Positions 11,388-21,435 of a stretch of DNA of 64,000 bases are shown piece after piece. The DNA lies in NCBI GenBank assembly GCA_033980235.1, contig CM067066.1, forward strand, positions 39,675,455-39,739,454, read 5' to 3'. The DNA comes from Diadema setosum (Eukaryota > Echinodermata > Echinoidea > Diadematoida > Diadematidae). The notes under the pieces were generated by a model. That model was not told the origin of the DNA and did no database searches. It saw only the letters and a list, made by a program, of their open reading frames with translations. Numbering within the stretch: the stretch's first letter is position 1; the number at the start of each line of letters is the position of its first letter. The translations under genes and the position numbers were made by a program.

Positions 11388-11860
11388 TCATATATCATCA
11401 ACATTTTGAGGAACACTTATTGTAATATTCTTACGTAAACTTTGTTTGGCAAGATAATCAGCTTTTTCGTTGCCCGCTAGACCACAGTGAGCTGGTACCC
11501 ATGCTAAAGTGATGTCACACCCGTTCATTATAAGATTTGAGCATTTACGAAGGACTTCATTTAGAAGGTCAAGGAAATTTGAGGTGTGGTTAGTCAAAAG
11601 TGTCAAGGCACTGAGGGAATCTGAGAAAATAACAGCTCTGAGAGGGGGAGAGGATTCCAGCCATGATAGGGCAAGAAGAATCGCTACCACTTCTGTACGG
11701 CAAATTGAGATGGGTGAAACTCTTTCACTTATTTCATGACGATAGTGAGGTACGTAAATCCCAATACCAGAACAGTTAGTGGAGGGATCATGGGAACCGT
11801 CAGTGTAAATTGTAAGGTGATTTGAATATGTGGTGTTTATGGTTTGAAGTGCGGATTGAT
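11388..11860 (-). pseudogene. RNase H domain of the LINE ORF2
   Basis: The frame reads IYTDGSHDP (first catalytic Asp, codon 11799-11801), then TEVVAILLALSW (catalytic Glu, codon 11691-11693), VIFSDSLSALTLL (second Asp), and WVPAHCGLAGNEKADYLAK (final Asp, preceded by the VPAH-G-GNE-AD signature). All four acidic residues of a type I RNase H are present, although the surrounding ORF is broken. In the autonomous element this domain removes the RNA template. A TGA follows at about 11385. Confidence 0.88.
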
Positions 11861-11971
11861 GTTGCGCTGAAGGGAGGACGGTCTTGGAACATGAGCTGTG
11901 AAGGGAGAGGTCAATATTGGGATGTTCAATGGACCGAGGGGGAGTGGGATAAATGTGGATAGGTTGCAGCT

Positions 11972-12575
11972 TTAGAAAAGTGTCCGTAAGCGGTTTGATT
12001 CGGAGAGCGAAAGGAAGTTTGTTTTGTGGCCATTTATTCGAGGAGAATTGCCAGCAGTTGACGATGGCTTTTCGGACGGGGTAACGTGGAGACAGTGTGT
12101 GTATATATAGGCGCAGTAATTAAGGGCAGCCCTTTCGCGGCATATATGGAGTGGAGGTTCGTTACATTCCACTTGGAGTGCATGCAGGGCAGTGGATGGT
12201 AATGCGCCGGTGCATATTCGAAGGGCATGGCCCTGTACAGTGTCTAGTTTGCTAGAAAGGAGCGGGGATAAAGAACCATAGATTTCACAGGTGTAGTCGA
12301 GATGAGGGCGGACTAGAGACCGGTAGAGTAAGAGAAGGGTTTGTGTATCGGCGCCCCAGTTTGAGCTGGTTAGCGAACGAAGGAGGTTTAGCCGTTGTTG
12401 CATTTCATTAAGATGTCTTGAACATGAGGGGACCATGACAAGGAGTAATCAAGGGTAACCCCTAAGTATTTATGAGAAGGGACGACTTCAAGCTGAGCGT
12501 TCTGGAGATGAATACTAAAACCTGTAGGAGAGACTGGTTGAGAGTGAAAAATAACTGTACTTCGACCTGCAAGAA
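11972..12575 (-). pseudogene. Reverse transcriptase C-terminal fragment
   Basis: The minus strand reads a typical late-RT motif, HKYLGVTLDYSLSWSPH, near 12.45-12.50 kb. After a one-base shift near 12.42 kb it continues in a 154-codon frame with LLLLYRSLVRPHLDYTCEIY and a segment typical of the RT thumb region (KLDTVQGHALRICTGA). The catalytic FADD-type motif is upstream of the truncation and absent. It joins the RNase H part through a second frame change near 11.99 kb. It is dead as an enzyme. Confidence 0.85.
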
Positions 12576-12583
12576 TGAAGTCC

Positions 12584-12778
12584 TAAAGTCCTAAAGTCCT
12601 GTCGAAAGTGATTAGCCATTCTGATACTTGAATTTAACAATATCATTTAACAATTCCATACCACCTAAAACCCCAACCCTATCAAATTCTTTAGAATTTC
12701 TGCTATCAAAACAATGATAGGATAATCTGCAGACAAAGTAGATTTTTTCTGTCACAAATCTGCTGTTACTGTGTTATT
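12584..12778. other. Short unique spacer
   Basis: AT-rich DNA between the LINE remnant and the next hairpin-headed element; nothing seen. Confidence 0.4.
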
Positions 12779-13273
12779 ACCTCCGCCAAGGGGGAAGGTT
12801 ATGTTTTCGTGACCGTTGGTTTGTTTGTTTGTTTGTTTGTTTGTATGTTTGTTTGTTTGTTAGTTAGTTTGTCTGTGTGCAAAATAACTCAAAAAGTAGG
12901 TAACGAATTTGGATGAAACTTGCAGGAAAGGTTCAGATTGATACAAGTAACAGGTGGTCAAATTTTGGTAGTGATCTGAGAATTTTGGAGGAATTTATGA
13001 AGGATTTTTGATATTTTGGAAGGTAGGGTCAATGAACTTGGGAGTTCAGGCTGCGCGTATTTTAGGTTTGCATGCGCGCACTAAAGTGCGTGCTCCAGTT
13101 TCTGCTAGGGCGAGGTGCGCCGTGCAGCTGAGGGTTTATGACGCAACAAAGGCTTCTATATTGGGAAATTGGGCGACTTTCAGCACACAATGCTATAAGT
13201 ATGTATGGGTGAAAATCACTTCTATGGAAGAACAAGATCAGTGGTGGAAATGAGCTGCATGCTTGGCGGAGGT
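12779..13273. mobile_element. Hairpin/TIR element with (TTTG)n, family H2
   Basis: A 495-bp element with perfect 12-bp TIRs, ACCTCCGCCAAG (12779) and CTTGGCGGAGGT (ending 13273). A GTTTG/TTTG run (about 12818-12875) is followed by the phrase AAAATAACTCAAAAAGTAGG and a GATGAAACTTGCAGGAAAGG segment. The layout matches the H1 elements at 6020 and 14297. No clear target-site duplication is seen. Confidence 0.8.
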
Positions 13274-14023
13274 CTGTGCTCTCAGAGTGCTTCTGTAGTT
13301 TTGAATGTCTTCCTCTGTGAAAAATGTGAAATCAATGAAAGGAAAAAATATGGTACCTGGTAAATATTAATAGCTGTGCACATTATTCACACATGTACTA
13401 TACAATGTATGACAGTAGCATATATATTCACTCACAAAAAACACTGATACATGTAAAGGAGTTAAAGAATCAGCAGACATAGTTTTACAAGATGTATTGC
13501 AGAGTTCACTTAGTATTAGTATTAGTAGTAGTAGTAATAGTAGTAGAAGTAGCAATGATAATAATAATGATAATAGTGGCTACTTGTATACCGCACAGGA
13601 CCGCTTTTTAGTGCTCATGGCGCTTCATAAATGAAAAGATAGATATAACACATGTTCAAACATGACAACAGAGAAGAAAATGGCAAACAACAACAAACAC
13701 ATACCAGATAAAGAATACAATTGTTCCGAACATTATAGACTGCAATTATAGTCCTCAGTGTGAGAGGAATAGGTAAAGTTTTGAAGTTTGGATTTGAATG
13801 TTTCTGTAGATGACAATTATAGCTGTACACACAGAGAAAATGTTCCAGTTAAAGAGGAACGTAGTCATACAAAGTGTATGTATTTCACATTTTTTCAGTA
13901 TTTTCAATCTTTCATATCCATAGGCAATGGGCATAATGGACTCATTTGCATATCATTTGCATAGTATGCTATCATGGGGTGTGAAAGTATGCTGAGTGTT
14001 GACATATAGGTCATCCACTCATT
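13274..14023. other. Microsatellite and dispersed-repeat-like sequence
   Basis: At 13511-13577 there is an imperfect (TAG)n/(AAT)n run, followed by ACTTGTATACCGCACAGGAC and GTGCTCATGGCGCTTC. This resembles the 3' portion of a dispersed retroelement (impression only). The rest is unique; no gene is seen. Confidence 0.4.
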
Positions 14024-14290
14024 GTATCCCCCGAACAGAGTTCGGAGGATACTATGGATTTGGCCTCGTTGCGCCGCGTCCGCCGCAGAGATTTTCTTGT
14101 GAGCACTCTACTGGCTGCAGTTCTTCTTAGATCATCTTCAAATTTGGCATGAAGGTGTGTTATGGTAAAACGAAGACGCCTATTGTTTTTGGTGATGGTG
14201 CCCTCGATTGTTCCGTCTTTATACATGAAAAAGTAAATTTAACAGGGTCTGTTTGTGTGTGCGACGCTGGCCTTGCTTCATGACCAATTT
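14024..14290 (+). mobile_element. Hairpin-headed element fragment, family H3
   Basis: It begins with GTATCCCCCGAAC (14024-14036) and after 3 nt GTTCGGAGGATAC (14040-14052), a 13-bp hairpin with one mismatch. The body contains an AAATTTGGCATGAAGG phrase like those in H1. The fragment is cut off by the H1 copy starting at 14297, and no distal TIR was found. Confidence 0.5.
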
Positions 14291-14296
14291 TTTTTT

Positions 14297-15269
14297 ATGC
14301 CTCCGCCAACGAAGTGGCCGGAGGCATTATGTTTTCGGGTCGTCCGTCCGTCCGTCCGTACGTCCGTCCCATTTTGTTTTTGTCGATATCTCAAGAACCG
14401 TGTGGTGGTTTTACATCAAACTTGGTATGAGGGCATATCCTGGGGGGATAATACTTTATTTGGATTTTAGGGTCACGGGGTCGAAGGTCAAAGGTCACAG
14501 GTCATTTTGTGAAAAAAAGGTTGAAAATTCATGTTTTTTCTCCATATCTCGCAAATGGTTCAAGGTATCTTCATGGAACTTAGTATATATGCTTGTTCCA
14601 ATGGGCAGTGATTATCTAGGGAAGTTGGGGGTCATGGTTCAAAGGTCAGAGGGTCAAAGGTCAAGGTCAACTCCTCAAAATATCACTACTTTCCTTACAT
14701 TCATGCAATGCCTGAAGGTTTTGTTTTTTTTTAACTTGATGTATGCATGTATTACCCGATATATATTCTGTGGGAAGTATCTTGCCAAAAGGTCAAAGGT
14801 CAAAAGGTCAAAGGTCAAGTGAAAGTGTTGAATTGCACTTTTTCCTCCATATCTCAAAAGTAACTGAAGGTATCATCATGAAACTTACATATTTATGCAT
14901 GTTCAACCTAACAGTGATTCTCTTTGGAACTGTGAGGTCAAAGGTCAAAGGCCAGGTTTAGATAATGCTATTTTCCCATTTGATACTGAAATTATACTTT
15001 TTCTCAATACCTTGAAAATTACTCAATGCATAAACTTATAAAAGGGTCAAAAATCAAGTAAAAAATCATCAGTTCCCCAAATACCTGCACTCTGACATTT
15101 TTAATCATTCATCCAATTGCACCTACTTCTAGGAAAGTGAACATTCAGCACATTTGTGGCAAACCTGTCATTTTAATATTTTGCCAATTGTGTGAAACTG
15201 TCATCACACATTGTCAAGACATTGTACTATAGACCTATTAGGAGAACCATGCATTATGGTGGAGGCATA
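14297..15269 (+). mobile_element. Hairpin-headed element, family H1 copy b (both ends)
   Basis: It begins ATGCCTCCGCC in a terminal hairpin (14297-14327) and ends GGTGGAGGCAT (15259-15269), the complement of the start with one mismatch, giving an element of about 970 bp. Inside are a short (CGTC)n run and four to five degenerate units of about 150 bp, each with a TATCTCAAGAA-like phrase, a GAAACTT phrase and GGTCAAAGGTCA. A 189-codon frame crosses it. It is absent from the 6-kb copy and I do not regard it as a gene. Confidence 0.85.
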
Positions 15270-15775
15270 TCAGTCGCCGTAGTGATATATCTTTGGTTGA
15301 TAGTTTATGGCACCATCATGTGGTAGAATTTGGCACAAGTGATGAAGTGCATTTTTCTCAGATGTCCCACTTAATGGGGTTTCACACTTACACCAGAACT
15401 CATTTGTTAACGTGTTTGGAAACGTGTGTCAACCAGGTCTTTTTCCTCAGTCTGAGAGCAACAGGGAACATATTTCAACAGACTGGCTCTGAAATAATTT
15501 TCTCAGATTTTATGCATGCTTTGTTCACAAAAGTTGCCCTGAACAGCCACAAAGCTTGCCGGAGGATTGCCCTACCTAGCAACAACTTGAAGCGAATTCT
15601 TGGCTATGGAACTTATTTGGAGGGAGCATGTGAATGGAATGATTCATTACCAGGCTATAGGAAAGAAATATCCACAAATTGAAATACATTAATGATAATG
15701 TCTGGTATGTTTGACCTATTGGCCCAAATTCATGAAGGTGGTACAATTGAAACCATGGACAATTTGTATGGAGCT
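15270..15775. other. Unique stretch with a 129-codon frame
   Basis: An open frame at 15293-15682 starts just after the H1 element. No domain, repeat or splice support is seen, and this length is expected about once by chance in a window like this. No gene is called. Confidence 0.4.
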
Positions 15776-15885
15776 CCAAGTGTCGCATGGCCTATTTCAT
15801 TACGAAATCAGTCATTTCGTAGACAAAATGTCATTTTGTTACAAAATGACTGCTTTCGTAACGAAATATGTCATGTGACACTTGG
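15776..15885. mobile_element. 110-bp fully palindromic mini-element
   Basis: It starts CCAAGTGTC and ends GACACTTGG. In between, TTTCATTACGAAAT...ATTTCGTAGACAAAATG is mirrored by CATTTTGTTACAAAATG...TTTCGTAACGAAAT, so the whole element folds on itself. ACAAAATG/CATTTTGT words recur. No copy was seen elsewhere in the window. A small MITE is the likely explanation. Confidence 0.6.
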
Positions 15886-16728
15886 CGCCCCATAAAGCTC
15901 GCGCCAGCTCGCCAGCAGCTCACAAGCTCACGTTGCACAGTGGGCATTGGACTTTAGTGTTTAAATACTCCATAACTCTTGACACATTTACGAAACGTGT
16001 TTCAGAAATATGATTGTAAACAAGTTCTTTTGTAAGACTGAAATCCCTCAAAGAGAAAAAGACTGATGATTCAATCACAATAGTGAGATGTCACTCGTGG
16101 TAAACCCCTTGATGTCCATAGCAGCTGGGGGTTATCGGAAAGGGGAGTTTCCTTGGGCAGTTTGTTGCTTCATGCATTGATTTGTTCATCCTGCCAAATC
16201 CATTAAGGGAGAATGGGAGAGAATGTGGAGGTTGCACATCTAACCATGTTTGCCGTTTTGTCTCAAAAATATCATTCATGAGAAGAAAAAAGAAAGCTTA
16301 ATCGCAAATACTGAGTTTCCTGCTTTATCAAAGGCAATGCTGAAATCATTTCCTGCTTGAACAGAGCAAAAAATGTTGAATGTTTATGTTCAGTCATCAG
16401 ATTTTGATGTGCAAGTAGCCTTGATAAGACAGACAGAAGTCAAACATTTCTTTCTATTGCATGTATTTAAAGGTTCCGGTCTGTAAAGGTGTAAATGCAG
16501 TTTTTTCACCCTGTAGCCTCCACATGGTTTAGTTTATCCATCCGTATGTTTGCGTCTTATGAAAACAAACAAAAGATTCCACTGAAATCCATTAATTCTT
16601 CATTGGGTTCTATTTCAATGCCCTTCAATTACTTTAAATACACATATCACATGATTGAATTGTTAAATAAACAAGCAAAGGTTCATACAGTATGAGGTTG
16701 AATACTTGACTAACCACCTATTAACTCT
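15886..16728. other. Unique stretch, no gene seen
   Basis: No repeat or coding signal stands out. Short frames on both strands appear random. Confidence 0.45.
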
Positions 16729-16733
16729 TTATG

Positions 16734-17257
16734 TGCCACGTTCGCATGCCCGACTAAGTCAATGGCGTGCCAACTTTGCATATTCTACTCAAACGCTGAA
16801 ACCCACCGAAATGGATCGATAAATCGCCAAAAACCACAAAACAATGACAGCGTTATAATAATGCTGTCATTGTTGCGACAATTTTGTTTTTTTGTCGCGA
16901 GTTCATTCCTGTCACATGTAGGTTGCATATTATGTGGTAATTAATTATCAAGTGGTGCTTCCTACTGGATTTGCCAGTAAATTCAAAGTTTCAGTCACTG
17001 TTATGTGTGCAAAAGTCATGCCTCAACTATGATGTAACAACTGATCATTTGAAAAATATCCAATCATAGACTATGTCATGCAAGTTACATCAAAACAAAG
17101 CTTGGCATTTTCTCTACCATTTGGTCATTACATGTCTAGGGTAACAGAAATCTACAATAGTTAGATTGATTAGAAAAGCTTTTTCCAAAGCATGACTACG
17201 TTGCTGTCTCCGAATAATGTGGCACACAGGGGGTTTACCACATGGCACATAAAGAGT
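16734..17257. mobile_element. 524-bp MITE flanked by TATTA
   Basis: TIRs ACTCTTTATGTGCCA and TGGCACATAAAGAGT are perfect over 15 bp. Both sides are flanked by TATTA (16729-16733 and 17258-17262). Two internal hairpins sit side by side: ACAATGACAGC/GCTGTCATTGT (16841-16873) and GCGACAA/TTGTCGC (16875-16898). Superfamily unassigned. Single copy in the window. Confidence 0.75.
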
Positions 17258-17262
17258 TATTA

Positions 17263-17577
17263 AAGACTAGTGTCCATTTATCTATTGTCTGCACCAAGGT
17301 TCTATTAAACCAATTCCTCCTAGCATAATCTGGTTGCTTTGCATCCCATGTCTAATATGATTAAAATGTTTCCAAAGATATTTACTTTGATATATTTACA
17401 ATTATAATAAAAAAATAGCAATTGTACAAACAGAAAAAAAAAATGTTTAAATCAAGGTCCCTCCTGTTGTGTTTCGACAAGTATTTAATCAATGCCAGCT
17501 GTGATATCATGTTACTGTTACTCTTTTTATCCAGTGTGATTTTCCGATCATATCTGATGATGTAATATGAGTATTTG
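17263..17577. other. Unique stretch, no gene seen
   Basis: AT-rich with an A run near 17431; nothing further. Confidence 0.4.
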
Positions 17578-17733
17578 ATGTGCTCCATGTATTACTGTAA
17601 TGAAGCTGAATGTCTTCATATAGGCCTAAATGAAAAGAAAATTGATAAAGAATTGGCTAATCCTGATCTCTCTGTACAGCCAGTGAAATTGAGACAGTTG
17701 GTGAAAAGACATTTGTCCTTAGAAGAAATATGA
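17578..17733 (+). CDS. Candidate short coding frame (speculative)
   Basis: A 51-codon frame from ATG (17578) to TGA (17731) contains a hydrophilic stretch reading LNEKKIDKELANPDLSVQP and then KLRQLVKRHLSLEE. A possible acceptor (CATATAG) precedes the GCCTAAATG part at about 17624. No family is recognised. After the stop the same frame continues with a few more plausible residues broken by a second TGA, so a decayed coding remnant is an alternative. Low confidence, because frames this short are common by chance. Confidence 0.12.
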   Translation: MCSMYYCNEAECLHIGLNEKKIDKELANPDLSVQPVKLRQLVKRHLSLEEI

Positions 17734-18016
17734 TGGTATTTCAAAGAGATATGAGCTGAATCAGAATTGAAAGAAAGAGCACAAATCCTATGTATTATGC
17801 CATGCGGCAAAACAGTTCAATATGCCTTCAAATGTATGCATTAATGTTAGCTTTGTAGACTGATGATTGGCATTCTCAACCCCTAGATCTAGTAGCACAT
17901 CTACCCCAAGTCCATGAGCTTTTATTATAAAAAGCTTTTATAAATGTCAATGATCTGAACTCAAGTCTTGATATTTTATGAAAACCTAGGCATATTTCTT
18001 TTTAGTTGACATGTAA
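17734..18016. other. Unique spacer
   Basis: Nothing recognised. Confidence 0.35.
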
Positions 18017-18600
18017 GCATACACACTGATTCTTTTTGCCAAACACTGGGTGTGAATTCTCACATACTTCAATATTTTTCACAACATGGGTTGTTATCTC
18101 ATACTTCACAAAGAATCAAGTTTTGTTAAAAGTTATCATGCTGCATTATTATTTAGGCTTTCATTTTAGTTTTAATTCAATTCTCATTTTATGAGAACTT
18201 GGGTATTTGTTGTCTTGTTGCCAAATGAGCTTCCACACTGATTCTTTTTACCAAATACTGGGTGTGATTTCTCACATGCTTCAATGTTTTTCACAACATG
18301 GGTTGTTATTTCGTGCTTCACAAAGAATCATGTTTTGTTTAAAATTGCCATATTGCATTATGATGCATGCTACTAGTTTAGGTTAAAAAAAAAGACTTGC
18401 TTTATGGTCCCATATCAATTCATATATTTCATGAAAACTTAAGTATTTGTTTCTCCTTGCTATATGAGCCCACACACTGGTTGTAAATTTTCACATTCTT
18501 CAATGTTTTTCACATCATGGGTTGTTATTTTATGCTTCACAAATAGCCAAGTTCTGTTTCAAATTGTCATGCTGCATTGAAATGCAATGCTGAATTAGTT
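18017..18600 (+). repeat. Degenerate tandem triplication, ~212-219 bp units
   Basis: Three diverged units share CACACTGATTCTTTTT, CTCACAT-CTTCAAT-TTTTTCACAACATGGGTTGTTAT and CTTCACAAAGAATCA-like words. The landmark ACAACATGGG lies at 18081, 18293 and (as ACATCATGGG) 18512, giving periods of 212 and 219 bp. Divergence suggests an old duplication. No coding frame is conserved across units. Confidence 0.8.
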
Positions 18601-20369
18601 AGGTAAACAACTTGCTGTTCTGAGCAGACATTTCTTTAATTCTCTGTTTATGTTGTGACTGAGATAGGTGCTAGCCATAGAAAAAATCTTTCCCATTGAT
18701 TGAGCTGATATAAAGACTGACAGTGGATGTGTGTTTATTGGGCCTTGGCCAACCAGTCATAACACAAAGCTGAAATCCAGCCCTGTGTCAATAGCGCCAT
18801 CTATAGTTTGAGTATGCCCAGGTGGATCAAAACTTATACTGCACTGATTGGTGAGAAGTGAATGTGAAGATAGTAACCATTGACCAATCAGATTCATATG
18901 TTGTGGTGCTGTGTCAGCTGCATGTAGTAGGAAAGGGAATAATGAAGTTTGTGTGTACATGTTTTTTTCTGTGTGCTGGACAGGAAAAAGTAGTGTGTGT
19001 GTGTGTCTTCCTGCCTATTTTGATTTCCTATTCTTGCCCCAACACATTACTGTGTTTGCACACGAGTGTGTTTATGTGTGTATTTATGTTGTGTCATTTA
19101 CTTCTTTCTTGTATTAGTCTATGGGATGATAGAAAAAAATTGCATGGATATGTGCTCAAGGACACACACACACACAAGCTGAATGGTAAAGTGCTTAGTA
19201 TTTATGGTGACATGTATAATGTTTTTTATTTTAATATGCGTTATATCTACAAGTTTTGCAAGCTTCAAATAATACTGATCTTCTTTTTAAAACATCTGTG
19301 ATGATTTATTGCACATTGACTCATTTTTGGATGGGTTTTATGTTTTGCTACTTTTACTGTAAAACAGCTCTTTGTGCTATTTTAAACATTTTAAACATTG
19401 AAAGAACATTGTTTTCTTTTTTTTCTGTAAGTTAACCTTGACTGTGATTTGTTCACAGATTGGCACATAAGATTATGGTGGAGTATTCTCTTCTCTGATT
19501 GACACAGATGTCTGGAGATTAATTGTCAATTAAAAGAGATTACCTAAGCTCCCTAATCCCTCCTGTGTTACCATGACCTTCCTTTTGTACTGAGGTACAT
19601 TCCTGCACCTTTTAAAAACAAAGTCAAATTTGTGTGGATCACTACATGTAAATGAAACAAACTTGGCAAGTTAAGCTAACTGATTGGGCAGTAATGTGTC
19701 GATGTGTGCTTAGAGGGAAATAAGATTATGTGCTTTTGTTTTTTCTCCAGTGTAAATCATTGGGGACACAAATTGACAAACAAACTGAAGCTACTATTCT
19801 GATATGTTATAAATTTATCTGTGTGTAAATGACTAGTAAAGTTAGTGTCTGGTAAAGTCTCCAGAGTGAGTGTTGTACAACATATAAGACTTCCATAGGT
19901 GATGTGATGTATGATGACATGACAGTGTAAGGGAGGAATGACAGTAATGTAAAGATTTGTGTCATGCCAATGCTGTTACATGGCATATGGCAAATACGGT
20001 CACCTACATATGGAAAGAAAAAGCAGGATTTTTAAAAAACTGATTTGGGAAATTATGTTTCAGAACAAAGAATGGAGTAAAGAGCTACTGCTACCCATCC
20101 CTCTGATTTGGAATAACTTATCTTAACAGCTGAACATGTGAATTCATAAATTCCTAATGAAGGTGAATGAAATATATTGGCATAGAGATATGAAAAGGAA
20201 CATATTTCCTCTTTGGACATCCTGTAACAACCAAGCTTAGTATTTTCTGAATGATTGACAGTAATCGGCCAGAGAGTTACACAGATACACTTGAGTACGA
20301 TTGACAAACCGCCACTCTTCATTCCTATGTGAATGTCAATCCCTTTCTGTGAGTCTTTATAGAGATACA
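18601..20369. other. Unique stretch with TG-rich patches
   Basis: Contains GTGTGT runs near 18995 and 19070 that create a 147-codon Cys/Val-rich frame (18858-19301), which I reject as a gene. The rest shows nothing. Confidence 0.45.
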
Positions 20370-20372
20370 TTA

Positions 20373-20807
20373 GGCCCGTTCACACACAAGGGAAAAAGTG
20401 TGATTTAAAAATCGATTTTCTTATCGCGATCAAAATTTCGACATTTTTTTCAGTGTGGACAGAAAAATCTCACTAATTACCGCGATCCTTATCGCGATCC
20501 AACTCGCACTATTAGTGCGATTTTTCAGAATAATCGCGATTATTTTGCCAAGCGTCGTGTGTGTGAGCGCGATCGAGATTCGAAAATCGGTATTTTTAAT
20601 CCCATCGTTCGTAGCGCGTGCGAAACTCCCAATTGGGACTGCGGGGTCAGTCTTCGGTCATGCAAGATTCGCGCATGCGCAGTTTGGCCACTGATCGTTC
20701 TTTCCTTGCTGCGAAGTGCGATTTTTCCCTGTGTATGAACGGTCAAAAAAAAAATCGAAATTTGGATCGCGATTGAAATTTCGATTTTCGTTGTTTGTGA
20801 ACGGGCC
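20373..20807. mobile_element. 435-bp MITE with GGCCCGTTCACA ends
   Basis: TIRs GGCCCGTTCACACACAA and TTGTTTGTGAACGGGCC, with one mismatch, are flanked by TTA and TAA (20370-20372, 20808-20810). The complementarity may itself extend to TTAGGCCC...GGGCCTAA, in which case the duplication is unresolved. The interior is rich in GCGATC, ATCGCG and AAAATCG words. No coding capacity. Confidence 0.75.
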
Positions 20808-20810
20808 TAA

Positions 20811-21432
20811 AGTCTGTGACAGAAATTGATGCCTCAGAATGGATGTCAATGTCCATAAATGCAGGGCTTTACAACTTTTGGTCCTGTAGGGCACTGTGCT
20901 AAGGGTACAAAAGTGTTTATCTTGTGTGAATTAAGGGGATGTTTAGCCAATTATTCAGGCTCAAGTACTCCTATTCACCAAAAGCTTTGTATTGAACTAA
21001 ACTGCCTTTTCTTGACACCATAGAAGAGTCAAGTAAATAGAATCTCCAATTCAAATGACTTCAGGAAAGCTCTAACTCAAATTCTACACTTTGGCAGAAA
21101 TAATCAAATTGGAGGGAAATGTGTAAAGACTCAAATAGTGCGACATACACGTATTACCCTCACATTGAATCTAACAGACTGACATCTTGTGGCATAAAAG
21201 TGTTCCATCACGGGTTAGTTAAAGTTTGACATGCTTTCAGTTCACCTGTCTTTATGGCATTTGTATTTCACTGAATGTCATTTATTTCAAACACCTGACA
21301 CTACAAATTTTAGCAGTTCAAAGATCCTTGCATCCCAGGGAATACAAATTCATGCATGTAGTAAAAATCTGACTCTATTAACATGGCAAACACACAAAGG
21401 AACATTCAATGATAATGTGTTTGGAATGAAGC
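20811..21432. other. Unique stretch, no gene seen
   Basis: AT-rich DNA between two MITEs; nothing supported. Confidence 0.4.
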
Positions 21433-21435
21433 TAA

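Larger units (their letters stand above)
10977..12583 (-). mobile_element. 5'-truncated non-LTR retrotransposon (I-group-like)
   Basis: Minus-strand remnant of the C-terminal half of a LINE ORF2. In order on the minus strand it has the end of the reverse transcriptase, a linker, an RNase H domain, and a C-terminal Cys/His knuckle. At least two frameshifts (about 12.42 and 11.99 kb) and one in-frame TGA (about 11.385 kb) break the frame. The 5' junction at about 12583 has the word AAGTCCT three times, which may mark the truncated insertion end. RNase H downstream of the RT is known in I-group clades (I, Nimb, R1, LOA, Outcast and others). The exact clade cannot be set by eye. Confidence 0.85.

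Noticed and set aside
14253..14822. 189-codon open frame in the H1 element
   Set aside because: It crosses the terminal hairpin and the (CGTC)n run, and its Ser-Lys-Val-Lys-Gly residues come from GGTCAAAGGTCA repeats. The frame is broken in the sister copy at 6020.
15293..15682. 129-codon frame
   Set aside because: About one frame of this length is expected by chance in 64 kb of this composition. No domain, codon signal or splice site supports it.
18858..19301. 147-codon frame rich in Cys and Val
   Set aside because: It is generated by GTGTGT-rich stretches. No domain or splice support.
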